Positions 33,791 through 45,467 of a DNA stretch of 64,000 nucleotides are shown here, in pieces. Every line of letters starts with the position of its first letter. Positions within the stretch are counted from its first letter, which is position 1. Position numbers and translations under genes: made by a program. Source of the stretch: Mactra quadrangularis. Taxonomy: Eukaryota > Mollusca > Bivalvia > Venerida > Mactridae. The stretch covers positions 19,272,403 to 19,336,402 of the forward strand of contig CM046303.1 in assembly GCA_025267735.1 (NCBI GenBank), in the 5' to 3' direction. The notes beneath the pieces were generated by a model. The model made no database searches. It had not been told where the DNA came from and saw nothing but the letters and a program-made list of their open reading frames with translations.

Positions 33791-35415
33791 GATCACATGT
33801 TCTATGTATTTTGTTCTAAAGAATGGAGCTAAAGAGCAATTAAATTCTTTTTCCTTATTTTGAATTTTGAGAAGCGAGCGAAAGCGAAGAATAAATTTGT
33901 GCGGTTTCTTAGACATTTATTTACCATAAGTTAAAAAGAGCAGAAAAAGTATGGACTTTCTTATATAACATATAACCATATATCTATAGACTATAGTGTA
34001 ATCACGTAATAATTAGTTCTAGGTAATATAAAGCAAATTAACAATTACTCAAGATGAAAATTCAATTGAATTTAAAACTAGTTAGAAGTGGGTAGAAGAG
34101 GTTTACACCTTCATCAGTTCATACGGAAATATAACTTCATTACTTTTGTTAATTCTAGATATATACTACGAAGCACAGATTACCCCGGTTCAATTTTTGT
34201 GTATACAATGTAATTAGTTGTTGGTGAATTATGCTAAGGTCTAATAATACCACAAGAATTAAATCAAGCCTAATATGTTATTTTGGGACATCAAAATTGT
34301 AGGAAATTCAATGTAATTTTTTCTCCCTGTTCTATCTGCTTCATATTTTACACTACAAAGACACGTATGACGTCACACATCAAGATAAGGTGTGTAGAGT
34401 GAGTAAATGTTCAGTTTACGGTCTAAGACAGAGTGCAGTTATCATATTTCTGAACAATGGATTGTGACATTGTAATTTCTACTGCCGTATGTTAGCATGA
34501 ATACATTACTGCTTTAACGTAACAGTGAAATTTTCTGATTTATTTTGCTATTTAGAACTCAAATTTCTAATTTTAGTTCAATTTCTACTTGGTCTAGTGT
34601 GAAAACTTCTGATTTTCCGAAATTTATGATGCGTTCATTTCAAGGTGAGGTCGCATTTTTTGGATTTATTAACCATACATTTCGTTGCTTAACTTCGAGA
34701 AATGTCCATCGCTCTACGCTCTCAAAGTAAACCCCTGCTGAGATAAGCGCTTGTTAAAATTGTATATATATACAGGCGCGTGGTAGATACTACTGCGCAA
34801 TAATACAAAAAACTTCTCTCCGTGCACAGTTAGAAAGTTGTTTGATTTATGTGTAAAAAACAACCATTTAATATCATAATTTTAAGTATTTGTTGAAATT
34901 ACCTTTTCAACTTATCTACGTTTGATAGTACACATATTTTTCTGCGGCACTATTTCATGATCGCATTGACTCATTGATTTCTATTGAGTTGAAGGTGTTG
35001 TTCGTTCTTTTTCAAATTTCCAAGAGTGCTGACATAGAAAGGAATTCTTTGAAAAAGAATTCCTTCCAAAAATGAACACCTACTTTATCGATAGCGGGTA
35101 CAGAAGTACTGAAGTGTTTTAGTTTTGTACGTGAATATTTCCAAATATCGAGTATTTAAATCAGTGGGATTAATGTATACACCACTGACAGTTAAATAAA
35201 ATTTACCAATGTACAACTTTCATTATGAACACGATACATCTAACTTCTTCAGTTTTACCCTGACATATTAATTGTAGGTGTATCAGTTAATACTAAGACC
35301 ATGTTTTAGATGCGATCAAATAACAAGTTGCATTTCTATCTACTTTAAACATATTAAAGTGACTATGTATGTTATTCGACAGGTCAATTCGTTCTGTAGT
35401 AGATTATGATTATTT
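33791..35415. other. Intergenic, no recognised feature
   Basis: AT-rich. One short hairpin at about 35040-35066 (GGAATTCTTTG / reverse). No gene seen. Confidence 0.4.
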
Positions 35416-35723
35416 TGTTTTGTTTCTGTTGGGTTTAACGCCGTAGCAACACATTGTATAGGTCATATAACGGCGGTCAGTCAACCTACTCACTCTTCCT
35501 GGAAAGGCTAAATCTCTGGATTTAACTGTTAACCAACTACTAAACGCATACTTTCGTCAGTGACTGACAGCCGTCCTACATAATTAAGAAGCATTGTTCG
35601 GAGGGAGAATGGCCGTAGAAATAATTTCATGACCAAGCTCCACGAAAGTATGCCCGACTCGCGTAACGAACCCACGTCCCCTTGATCAGTAGACTTGTGT
35701 TCTTCTAACTGAGCTAGCCGGGA
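35416..35723 (-). mobile_element. tRNA-derived SINE, family 1
   Basis: Complete in reverse orientation: tail GGGTTTAACGCCGTAGCAAC, shared CATATAACGGCGGTCAGTC, body, eroded box B, and head CTAACTGAGCTAGCCGGG. Confidence 0.85.
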
Positions 35724-37471
35724 TTATTTTTGTAAAAGACAGACGCATTGACGACCTTAAAGAAACTCTTTATTTATTAGAAAACGCCTTTAATTAAACA
35801 CTTAAATGATGACTCCTAAGTAACTCTTAGAACTATATGTAACTAGACACTGACTGTTATGTAGTACTCCAACAAAGTCTAACATACATATTGGAATAGG
35901 ATTAAATAAGTCTTATTTATAGTATAATTTTACAACCAAATAACATAGACACATTCAATGTGTAGATAATTTGTATTTGAAACACTCATTATATTGCCTT
36001 AGGTATAACCCTTCTTCGTAGTGGCAATTGAATTTGTCAGTAAAACTTAAAATGGTGAAAATCCTAAACTAATTATTGAAGGGTCCAGGAATTTTCTTAA
36101 TTTCTAGACAAGACATTTATAAAGCTATACTTAGTGAGGCATGTGACGTCATGACAGCTGAAATAGAGCTTTTACTAGATTCGTATTGTATGGTCTCAGA
36201 AATCGATTTTGTCCAAAAGAAGGCATGATTTATTTTGATTCGAATAATTCCAGATGCATTCAAAAGTATTCATAATAAAATATTTTACTAATGTGTAAAA
36301 CTTGTAAAACATGGTCGCCTTAAGAGACATAATTCTTGTAATTCTTGAAAAAACACGATGGAATTCTTCAATTTTTGGTAATAAACCATGTTTTACCTTA
36401 GATTTATGCTGCGTATTGAGGAATCTGCTTAATGTAAGTTTTATTATTGAATAACAATAAACGGTTGTATTATAATCACCATGGCACACTCTTCTCTCTC
36501 AATATCATTGTTTACCTAGGAAAAATAATAAATACATGTATATATATTATAAATGATTATATTGCATTTTAACTTTGCTCCAACATGTAATTTATCTATT
36601 TATTCAAAGAATTATTGTTCGGGAAGATTTACTCGACTAAACGGATTATTGAAAACAGTATCATACTAATATTACTTTATTCTGGCGGTATTAGGATAAA
36701 TGAAAGACATTAATTGTTTTTAGTTTACCTCTACAATTATATTAATTAAAACGTTAATACATTGAAAAAACTATTTGTTTACTAGTTTACAAAGCATTGT
36801 AGAACGGTTGCATAAAAAGTGTGAAATATTAAATTGAATAAAACATTTATGCAAATAAATGCATGGGCATTTTAGTCCAAGTAAAATAAAGCGGCAGACG
36901 AAACAAAAGAATAGTTATTGGCGGCTTAACGATAACGATTATGTTTGAATATTGTTTCAAAGCTATTCATTTAAATTTTAAGCTTTTATAACAATAAATA
37001 TAAGGCATATTCAAATTAACGGATATCAATAAATTCAAATGGTAGATTAGTACATAATTCTCATTTCTTACATAATTTGACCATCAAAAAAATATTTTAA
37101 TCATCATTCTTGTTTTATCTGACTGTATTGTATACAAAATGTCACCTTAAAAGATGTGAAACATTTATCTATTAATTTACACTTGTTGCACAATTGACAA
37201 TATAAAACTTTTGTCTACAACGGATTTAATTAATCCCCTGATATGACTTGAAATCGTGACCTATGATCTTTATCTTATCTCATCGATCACAACATGGGGT
37301 CACGGCTTGTAGATTATATCATCGCAAAATAGACGTATCTACAATCAGAGCTATATGGCTGTATCATAAAGCGAAAATCTTGATGGGTCTAAAAGTTGGG
37401 TATGCTTCTGAGAACTGAAAACAATAGTGTCGCAATTCTTATATAATAGTCTATGAGACTATGAGAAGTCT
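35724..37471. other. Intergenic, no recognised feature
   Basis: AT-rich; only chance ORFs (for example 36196-36489, minus). No repeat recognised. Confidence 0.4.
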
Positions 37472-37475
37472 TTAA

Positions 37476-37823
37476 AGGTACTAGTTCACAGATTTGGTTA
37501 AGATTATTCTATTTTTAAAAAATTCAATTTTGCGTCTGTAGTTGTGTCAAAATGATTAATTCTTCATATTGTAAGACAAACTGACCAATAGATTGCAAGA
37601 TATGTTCAATAAAAGTCACAAAAATGCACTAAAATTGTCTATACCGTGACATACGGAGTAGATTGTTACTACTTGAAACACCATCATTTGTAGTTGTGTG
37701 TCAATTTGCACTAAAATGTTCATTCTCAAATTACTAATTTCCTGCTTCAAAATATGTTTCCAAACAATTTTGATAGTTTCAGACAAAGAGGATGTTTAAG
37801 TTGAAATCTGTGAATGAGTACCT
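37476..37823. mobile_element. MITE (348 bp) with TTAA target duplication
   Basis: TIRs AGGTACTAGTTCACAGATTT and reverse complement, each next to TTAA (37472-37475, 37824-37827). TTAA targets suggest a piggyBac- or Kolobok-type source. No transposase. Confidence 0.8.
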
Positions 37824-38139
37824 TTAAAGCAAATGCTTGCTATTATTTTATTTAGCTAGAGTGTATATGTCATGAAATTATTAATTTCGTATGGAACCAA
37901 TATCAAGTCAAGTAGAAGGATTGTGTTGGCAAAAATTGAATTCATTGCAAGAAATAATAAGGCGGTATTTTCTACGTTTTAAGATTTATACAATAAAAAC
38001 TAATAGCAAATGTTGACAAATATACATTAAGGTTGGTTAAAACACAAGTGTTTTTTTGTTAATTGTTGACCCTAGATAATATCTGGTACTCAAGAATAAC
38101 TATCAAATATGCTGTTATATACAGGCATTGTGGTTTAAT

Positions 38140-38412
38140 TTACATTCTGGGTTGAGCGCCGTGTCAACAAACTTAGGTTAATTTACGACCGAACCTAGCT
38201 TTCCTGGACACTTGTCTCTAACCAGAACTGATTTACCCTTTCACAAGGCCGGAAACTTCTCCATATATGTTATAATTGGAGGAACGTTGTCATTATTGTC
38301 AATTTTCAGAGAAGGTTATAACCGGTCCGGGTGGGATTCCAATCCGTACCGCTTTTCTGGATACTAGATTCGAATTCGGGACGCGCTATTAACAGCGCTA
38401 CAGACCTGGACA
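38140..38412 (-). mobile_element. tRNA-derived SINE, family 2
   Basis: Reverse copy: tail GGTTGAGCGCCGTGTCAAC, body CCGGAAACTTCTCCATAT, head GGGTGGGATTCCAATCC and GACGCGCTATTAACAGCGC. Confidence 0.8.
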
Positions 38413-38826
38413 TGCATAATTGTATGCAAACCTATTAGTATTACGGTTTCGTGTAGGTTGTCTGTTAAGTATCAAATTGTGCTAAACAGTTTAATACAAT
38501 TAATGTTAAAACATTTGTCGTTTAGATTATTGATGCATTAGGACATGACAGACAGTCACTAAAACCTATTTTGCTACTTTTTGTTCCACACAGTTAGTAA
38601 TGTTTCCTCCTGTTTTCAGAATAAAGCATGCCTGGATCGAGTTTTATAAATTCTGTATCCCGTTATTATTGTCCAAGTTTTGTGCGAGGATTTCCGAGTA
38701 CAAGTGAATTTAGTAAGGTTCTCGAATCTCATGTGTTTGATTCATGTCGTGCTACTTGTTGAATGTAATAAAGACAAATGGGTTCAAATTGTAGTATACG
38801 CTGGATCAATCGTTATTGCTTTAGGG

Positions 38827-39151
38827 TTTGTTTGTTTGTTTGGGTTTTACGGCGCACCAACGCAGAAAGGTCATATCGCGCCGAAAGCTTTTAATGATAC
38901 TAATAATTCAAACTATATTAATGATGTTAAACTCTATATCTTGTTATAAACATTTATTTCTTTCAAAAAGTTAATTATAGCATTTGATGGTACAGATTAA
39001 AAAAGTTCTTTAAGTGAGTTTACTTTAAAAAGTTTGTCACGAATGTATTTAAGATCCTGACAGTCAAGGAGAACGTGCTTCACATTGAAATGCTCGTCAC
39101 ATGGTATGCATTTAGGTGCTTCTTCTCTTCTGAGAAGGTATGAATGTGTTA
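38827..39151 (-). mobile_element. 5'-truncated RNase H LINE copy in gene B 3' flank
   Basis: 12-bp target-site duplication ATTGCTTTAGGG (38815-38826, 39152-39163). Covers the zinc knuckle and 3' UTR with stem GGCGC/GCGCC and a (ACAA)n tail. It interrupts sequence shared with the gene A 3' flank, so it inserted after the duplication. Confidence 0.9.
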
Positions 39152-39451
39152 ATTGCTTTAGGGGCTAAATGATAAGAATACAGTTATACTTGTCCGATGA
39201 AAATTTATTGTTACAGATTTTATATGTACATGCACTTAAAACAAATCGGAAAATAGCTTATAAGCTTATGTTTGTTTACCATGTTGTATTTATAACCGAC
39301 TTTAAGTAAATCTTCTAGTATCTTGTAGAGCAAAACATAAAGAAGTAATATTTAGATTTTTGTACTATTCTAAATATGGTGTAGTAACCAATTTTATCAC
39401 ATTTTCACTTGTATCATTTGGTTTTTTTGCGTGTTTTTTTTTGGAGAAATT

Positions 39452-39640
39452 ACAGTGTTTATTTAGACAAACAAACAGCTATGAATTAAGAAAAATACAT
39501 AAGAAATTACAGTATTTATTTAGACAAGCAGCTATGAAATAAGAAGATACATAAGAAATAAGTGTTTATTTAGACAAACAAACAGCTATGAATTAAGAAA
39601 ATACATAAGAAACATAAGTGTTTATTTACTTGTTACTTGT
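39452..39640 (+). repeat. About 58-bp tandem repeat, three copies
   Basis: Units contain GTTTATTTAGACAAACAAAC, AGCTATGAATTAAGAA and ATACATAAGAAAT, with small indels. Lies just past gene B. Confidence 0.75.
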
Positions 39641-39668
39641 ATAATTTGTTAGTCATTTACTTAGAAAG

Positions 39669-39674
39669 TTTATT
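39669..39674 (-). terminator. Candidate polyadenylation signal of gene B
   Basis: AATAAA on the minus strand about 165 bp past the stop codon of gene B. Confidence 0.3.
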
Positions 39675-39835
39675 TTCAATAACGAGTATCTATTTTTATT
39701 ACGAATTGATGAAAATATGTTATCAGCATAGTTTACACATAAACGTGTATGATTAAAAAACATGTTGCACAATCCGCCGTATAATTCTAACATTATATCG
39801 TATAACTAACTAATAGTCACAAGTATGTTATGATT

Positions 39836-39990
39836 TCATACGAAATAATTATTTAAATCACAGTTGTTCTTAGCATACTGAGAGACAAGATCAACGATTC
39901 GATTCATAGGTAAGTTGGGAAAACTTGTCGTTTTGGCGACTTCTGGTAGATTGTTGAGCATATACTCATCGCATACTTCCATAACTTCCT
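39836..39990 (-). CDS. Gene B exon 8 (C-terminus, stop TGA)
   Basis: Acceptor TTTCAG. Encodes EEVMEVCDEYMLNNLPEVAK, then MNRIVDLVSQYAKNNC and a tail DLNNYFV five codons longer than in gene A. Confidence 0.85.
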
Positions 39991-40263
39991 CTGAAATAGA
40001 ATAAAACAGATTAAGAAAACACTAGAACCATTGTTTGAACATAAAGTAAAAGGAATGTATCGTACAGTTGAAGCTCGTTTACAAATTTACATTTTACATT
40101 TATGTTATTTCACAAACGCGATGTTAAACTATAATTCTAAGAAAACAGCATTGTTTCACAAGGTTTATTGTGGCTGTAATAGCGGGTGTGTTACATTGAT
40201 TAATAAAGATGTAGAGTTAATGTTCTCTCGTTTACTTTAAATACATAAATTGTGTTGCGTGTA

Positions 40264-40500
40264 ATTCATAGGCGAATCTAGCAGGGGGGGGGGGGGGTTA
40301 GGCGGTCAGGACCCTCCCCCCTAGAATTTCTAAATTGTACCTGTCCATTAGTGTATTTCTTGACTGTAAGTCATTGTTAAGTAGCATGAAGCACATTTTC
40401 TCGGTACTTAACATAGATTTAATGGTTATGTAGTTTTATCAATTATAATATTTTGCATTATTCTGCACGTGATTCATGTGAAGGCAGTGGTTAAAGTAGC
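40264..40500 (+). mobile_element. hAT-like MITE family G, truncated
   Basis: Starts CATAGGCGAATCTAGC followed by a G-run, then the body of the 28302 copy (AAGTAGCATGAAGCAC). No right TIR. In the last intron of gene B. Confidence 0.7.
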
Positions 40501-40644
40501 AACGCGTGACGTAACCGCTGTGAGGAGTTTGGTGATTCTGTGGGCTTAGGAATACATATTTTAAATGATCAAAGGTATTATGTAATGCCGTTTCTGCCTA
40601 ATATAATACATCATTTGGATGCGTCCTTCTATATTTAATTAGAG

Positions 40645-40783
40645 GTTAATGATTAGTTGCTACTCGCCATTATGCGATAATCACCCGATGACGTCCATAA
40701 TAGCCTGAGGGCCTTTGGCCCGAAGGCTATTATGGACTCGAGGGTGATTATCGCATAATGGCGAGTAGCAACTAATCATTAAC
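40645..40783. repeat. Foldback palindrome (139 bp)
   Basis: Arms GTTAATGATTAGTTGCTACT / reverse complement, nearly perfect to the centre GGGCCTTTGGCCC. In the gene B last intron. Confidence 0.8.
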
Positions 40784-42017
40784 GTCTTTAATACGTTTGT
40801 TCAGAGTCCGGTCTCGAATTTTAAGTAAACTAAGAACAGTTATTTTGGGACGAATAGATCACTAGCGAATTTTCCGAGGACGAATCAGTACTTTGATGAC
40901 GTAATGTAACAATGACGTAGAATATAATGTAAACTTTGTTGTCAAATGGCGGTCGTGTTTTTAAACGTTTGTAACCAGTTTACTTTCATTTATCATGGAT
41001 TAAAACGATATTATCAGGAGACTGGAACCAGTATATGTGTTTTTCAAACTTGAAATTGAGGATATGGAGATAAGGATTATGTATGGAAACACATACATTC
41101 AGCGGGAGGAGTCATTCATTGATTTACCGAAAATGGCATGGACGTTCATGATGATTTTAGAAGCCAGTTCCATTATATTTAATTTATGCATGGCTTGACT
41201 TTGGTAAAACAATAGTCAACCTACGCATATACTTTATAATGGCTGGATATTCGTCAAATTAAACACGGAAAGGAATTGAGTGCAAATTTCGGAGTTTGGT
41301 ATTTTACAGCGTCAACGACAACGGTTGAGTCTGCTGAATTTGAATGGTGAAGTAAGTGATTTATAATGAAATTACATGTATTTGTAAAATTACAAATAAG
41401 ACTTTTTATGCATTATAGTTTTGTTGAATATGTGCGTCAAAATCTAAAATTCTATTTGACAAAGTCAAAGACTCAAGAATTCTTTCGGCCGTCATGTTTG
41501 AAGAAACTGCTGCTTGATGACGTAAACAATGCGCGTGCAAGCATTCGGCGCCTATTATGCATAATGGGCGAGTTGCAGGCGGCCAAAATCGCATAATACG
41601 GGAAAAAGTCGGGTAATGTCCGTGTAGACTTGTCACATTTGTTACTATATATAGTAACAAACGTATTAATATGGCGTCATGCAGTCCATAAATCGCATAT
41701 TGACCGGCTACCCAATCCACAATTCTTTTATTGACAGTTTATGACGTCATTCAGTCTTATTTAACGCAACTTTCTCAATGTGCTAATTTCACGGCAACAC
41801 AACAGACGAAATGGCTAAGTCGATTAACAAAATTGGAATATAACAAGAAGATAATATAGTTATTTTGCTGCATCGCTTGAAAATAAAAGTCGGACTGGGG
41901 TTTCAGATATTTCACATACTGAAGAATAAATTATTATTTTAAAACACATTATAGTAAAATGACAGCAAAAAGAGGGATGAAGCGTTTTTAATTCGGTATA
42001 ATATAACAAATAACACA

Positions 42018-42160
42018 CGGCCTTTTGGGGCAATATGCAAGTTTACGGACTGGTTGTTCAGACCTCGGAAGCTATATGGCTGTCAGCTACGCTTCGGGCC
42101 GTATACCTTTCTCAGTCTGACCAACCAGTCCGTAAACGTACATATTACCCTCATGGCCAT
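42018..42160. repeat. Foldback palindrome (about 143 bp)
   Basis: Arms share GTTTACGGACTGGTTG and its reverse complement, with an imperfect outer part GGCC..CAATATG. Lies directly beside the satellite. Confidence 0.75.
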
Positions 42161-42179
42161 GTATCATTTATTAAATAAA

Positions 42180-43175
42180 AGATGTACACATGCTATACAT
42201 GATTGGTTGAGTATAAAAAGATAAACATAACTAATTCTGCATTAGTGATTGGTTCTGTATAAATAGGTATACATGATTGGCTCCGTGTAAAAAGCTATAC
42301 ATGATTGGCCTCGTATAAAAAGCTATACATGATTGGCTTCGTATAAAAGGCTATACATGATTTGCTATGTATAAATAGCTATACATAATTGGCTTCGTAT
42401 GAATAGCTATACATGATTTGCTCTGTATAAATAGCCATAATACATGATTGGCTTCGTATAAATAGCTATACATGATTGGCTTTGTATAAATAACTATACA
42501 TGATTGGCTTTGTATAAATAGCTATACATGATTTGCTCTGTATAAATAGCTCTACATGATTGGCTTTGTATAAATAGCTATACATAATTGGCTTTGTATA
42601 AATAGCTATACATGATTGGCCTCGTATAAAAAGCTATACATGATTGGCTTCGTATAAAAGGCTATACATGATTTGCTATGTATAAATAGCTATACATAAT
42701 TGGCTTCGTATGAATAGCTATACATGATTTGCTCTGTATTAATAGCCATAATACATGATTGGCTTCGTATAAATAGCTATACATGATTGGCTTTGTATAA
42801 ATAACTATACATGATTGGCTTTGTATAAATAGCTATACATGATTTGCTCTGTATAAATAGCTCTACATGATTGGCTTTGTATAAATAGCTATACATAATT
42901 GGCTTTGTATAAATAGCTATACATGATTTGCTCTGTATAAATAGCTATACATGATTTGCTCTGTATAAATATTTATACATGATTTGCTGTGTATAAATAG
43001 CTCTACATGATTGGCTTTGTATAAATAGCTATACATAATTGGCTTTGTATAAATAGCTATACATTATTTGCTCTGTATAAATAGCTATACATGATTTGCT
43101 CTGTATAAATATTTATACATGATTTGCTGTGTATAAATAGCTATACATGATTGGATTTGTATAAAAAAACTATAA
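42180..43175 (-). repeat. 28-bp satellite array in gene B last intron, with 311-bp higher-order repeat
   Basis: About 35 units ATACATGATTGGCTTTGTAT then AAATAGCT. Two blocks, 42307-42617 and 42618-42928, are near-identical 311-bp multimers (eleven units plus a 3-nt insertion). Reverse complement of the gene A array core, hence in the same orientation relative to the gene. Confidence 0.9.
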
Positions 43176-43205
43176 ACAACTATTTTTTTCTGTATGGTTA
43201 CATAC

Positions 43206-43328
43206 CTAATATAGGCACAGCTCTTGACGCTAGAAGGTAAGTCTCAACAACGTTGCCGACATTTATCAATGGTTCGATTTCTCTTATCAGAAAACCACGT
43301 AGTTGATACTCCTCAAACACATCAGTAG
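43206..43328 (-). CDS. Gene B exon 7 (BTB end / BACK start)
   Basis: Encodes FEEYQLRGFLIREIEPLI and NVVETYLLASRAVPIL. Acceptor TTGCAG and donor GTATGT as in A. Confidence 0.9.
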
Positions 43329-43679
43329 CTGCAATTTATATAATGACTTTAACTTACATTGTACTTACACATAACATAAAAGTAAAAAAGTAGAGAAACA
43401 ATACGTCTAAATTCATATCAATTTGTTACAAAAGATAGTAAGCTTGTCAAAATATCCTTATGTTTTATTATGGACACATTTAAACATTTAACTAAATTAT
43501 GGTCCAGAGGGTGGATGCATATTTGATTCAGTCAGTTAGCTATCGGATTTCAACGTAAAAATGTAATTACATTTTATAGTCTAAGTTTCATGCTTACGCA
43601 CGTTCACCGACTTTATAGCAATTACCCCTGGTCACTGGGCTACTGGTATCTATCAATCAATCTTTTTACCCAGCTTATT

Positions 43680-43875
43680 AGTGCAGCCGACAAATTGGCA
43701 CAGCGGAATTATACCACCCTCGCAGGTACCCATTTACACCTGGGTGGAGGTAAGCAATCGCAGGTAAATTTCTTGCTCAAGGAAATTAGCAGTGCCCCTG
43801 GTGGGATTCGAACCGTGGACCTCTCGATCCCTAAGCGCGCGTCCTACCACTGGACCACTGCTCCTACATACGTAG
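43680..43875 (-). mobile_element. tRNA-derived SINE, family 3
   Basis: Reverse copy. The tRNA-like head (43795-43866 reversed) has box A-like TGGTCCAGTGGTAGG and box B GGTTCGAATCC. The body has CACCTGGGTGGAGG and TACCCATTTACACC. In gene B intron 6. Confidence 0.75.
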
Positions 43876-44121
43876 GAATAAGTTCAGGTTGTGAGAAATA
43901 TTAAGGTTATGTACGGTTTGGTCGAGCGCCGTTTAGGCTGCTTCAACATCATAGTTATGAATTATTGCATAAAATTACTGTATAACAATATCATATTAAG
44001 AATTGATAAAAAATACAATTGTAAAACTATATTGATCAAGAACCACTATTTTGATATATACTGAATTAATGTCTCTATCGACTTCGCCTATAAAACAAGA
44101 AATGCAGTGTGGAAACCACAT

Positions 44122-44391
44122 TAGAGCCGGATTTTCACCAAGAACTGACCATAAATGACAAAGATATCCAACATATTGTAATTTTGTTCATTACATGGTA
44201 TTGTATCATTGTATGAAGTTTCATAAATATCTGACAATAAATGGCAGAAATATATGGGAAAGAAAAAAACTTAAACGCTTTAACGCAATGTTTAACGACA
44301 CATGGCGCCTGCCCGCCCAACCACCTGCCCACCTGGGTTTTGCCAAACAATTTAGCGTAATACTTTCGTTAAAAAATCCGGCTAATTATGT
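44122..44391 (+). mobile_element. Element sharing the CCGGCTAA hairpin end
   Basis: Right 120 bp are homologous to 20425-20532 (TTTAACGACAC, GCCAAAC, TTTCGTTAAAAAATCCGG). The left end TAGAGCCGGATTTTCAC resembles an inverted copy of the right end. Helitron-like or TIR element unresolved. Confidence 0.45.
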
Positions 44392-44642
44392 TGGTGTTTG
44401 TGATCCAGAGACATGATACAAACGAGAGTGGGACAATCTAAAAGCTTAAGCTTATCCCTACGCTACAAGATTTAATAATATGCAATGATAAATAAAATAA
44501 TTTCAATAATATAATAAACATGGGATGTCATCTTTGAAATCACCAAAAAACCTGATTACAATGTACATAAAAATAATGGATTTATTTTTCTATCCTTACA
44601 AATTTAGATAATCGAGGTTTGACAATATACCTTTATCAAAAT

Positions 44643-45467
44643 TAGGGCTGTGGATCGTCGAGCTAGTGGCGATCCAATCCGAACCACGATTCATGTGATT
44701 CACGAATCGAACAACGAACCACTTGTTAATGGAGAAGCATACAGGAATTCTTGTAATAACATAAATAAGTGAATACATTGTAATTAGGGACTTTAGTCAG
44801 TTATCTTTCCCTTATAAAATCTGAAGCAATCCAAATGGTAAGTAGGTCCTTACAGTTGGAATCCTTGGATTTTATCATTGAAATTCTATATTAGGATAAC
44901 ACAATATTTCATCTAATATCTTTCTTGTTAATTAAGATATTTACAGAAGTAATAAAATTTAGATAGTTCTTTACCTTAAAAATACTTATCTTGAATTTCA
45001 AACAAATTATATGATTTACAAAAAAGTTATTAAAGATTAATTTTGGCAAATTGACATTAAAAAGTAAGGGTAAAGTCCGAGTAATCCAACTAATTAGACC
45101 TACCTATTTGAAGAGTATACAAGGGCAAATAACTGACTAAAGTCCCTTATTACAGATGCTTTGATGGAAAACCATGTACTCTAAACATTTTATTACCAAA
45201 CCTTTTATGGAAATTTTAGTGATAACATTTTTGTTTAAATGTGTTTCAATCGAAATTTAGACATAAGATATTACGGTCCCAACATAAATTAAAGTTTTCA
45301 ATAGTAGTGCGGCTTGTTTTTCAGTGATAATTAAGCTGAAAATGTTCTTTCATTTTTCTCCTAAAGTAGATCGCGGTCCGACGATGTCGGACGTGACGAA
45401 TATTCGTACTCGATTTTCTGGTCGAGATCGCGAAAATCCGAGTACTCGGATACTCGCAGCAGCCCTA
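44643..45467. mobile_element. hAT-like non-autonomous element (825 bp) with a nested insertion
   Basis: Ends TAGGGCTGTGG and CGCAGCAGCCCTA. Palindromic subterminal sequence (GTCGTTCGATTCGTG-like). Flanks show no duplication. Contains the smaller element at 44787-45154. Confidence 0.6.
44787..45154. mobile_element. Nested MITE (about 368 bp)
   Basis: TIRs AGGGACTTTAGTCAGTTAT / reverse complement, continuing imperfectly (CCCTTAT / CAAGGG). Lies inside the hAT-like element, so it is younger. Confidence 0.75.

Noticed and set aside
42180..43175. CRISPR-like array
   Set aside because: Head-to-tail 28-bp monomers without unique spacers, in an animal intron: an ordinary satellite.
43795..43866. 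tRNA gene on the minus strand
   Set aside because: Good box A and B, but it is followed by a SINE body (CACCTGGGTGGAGG).
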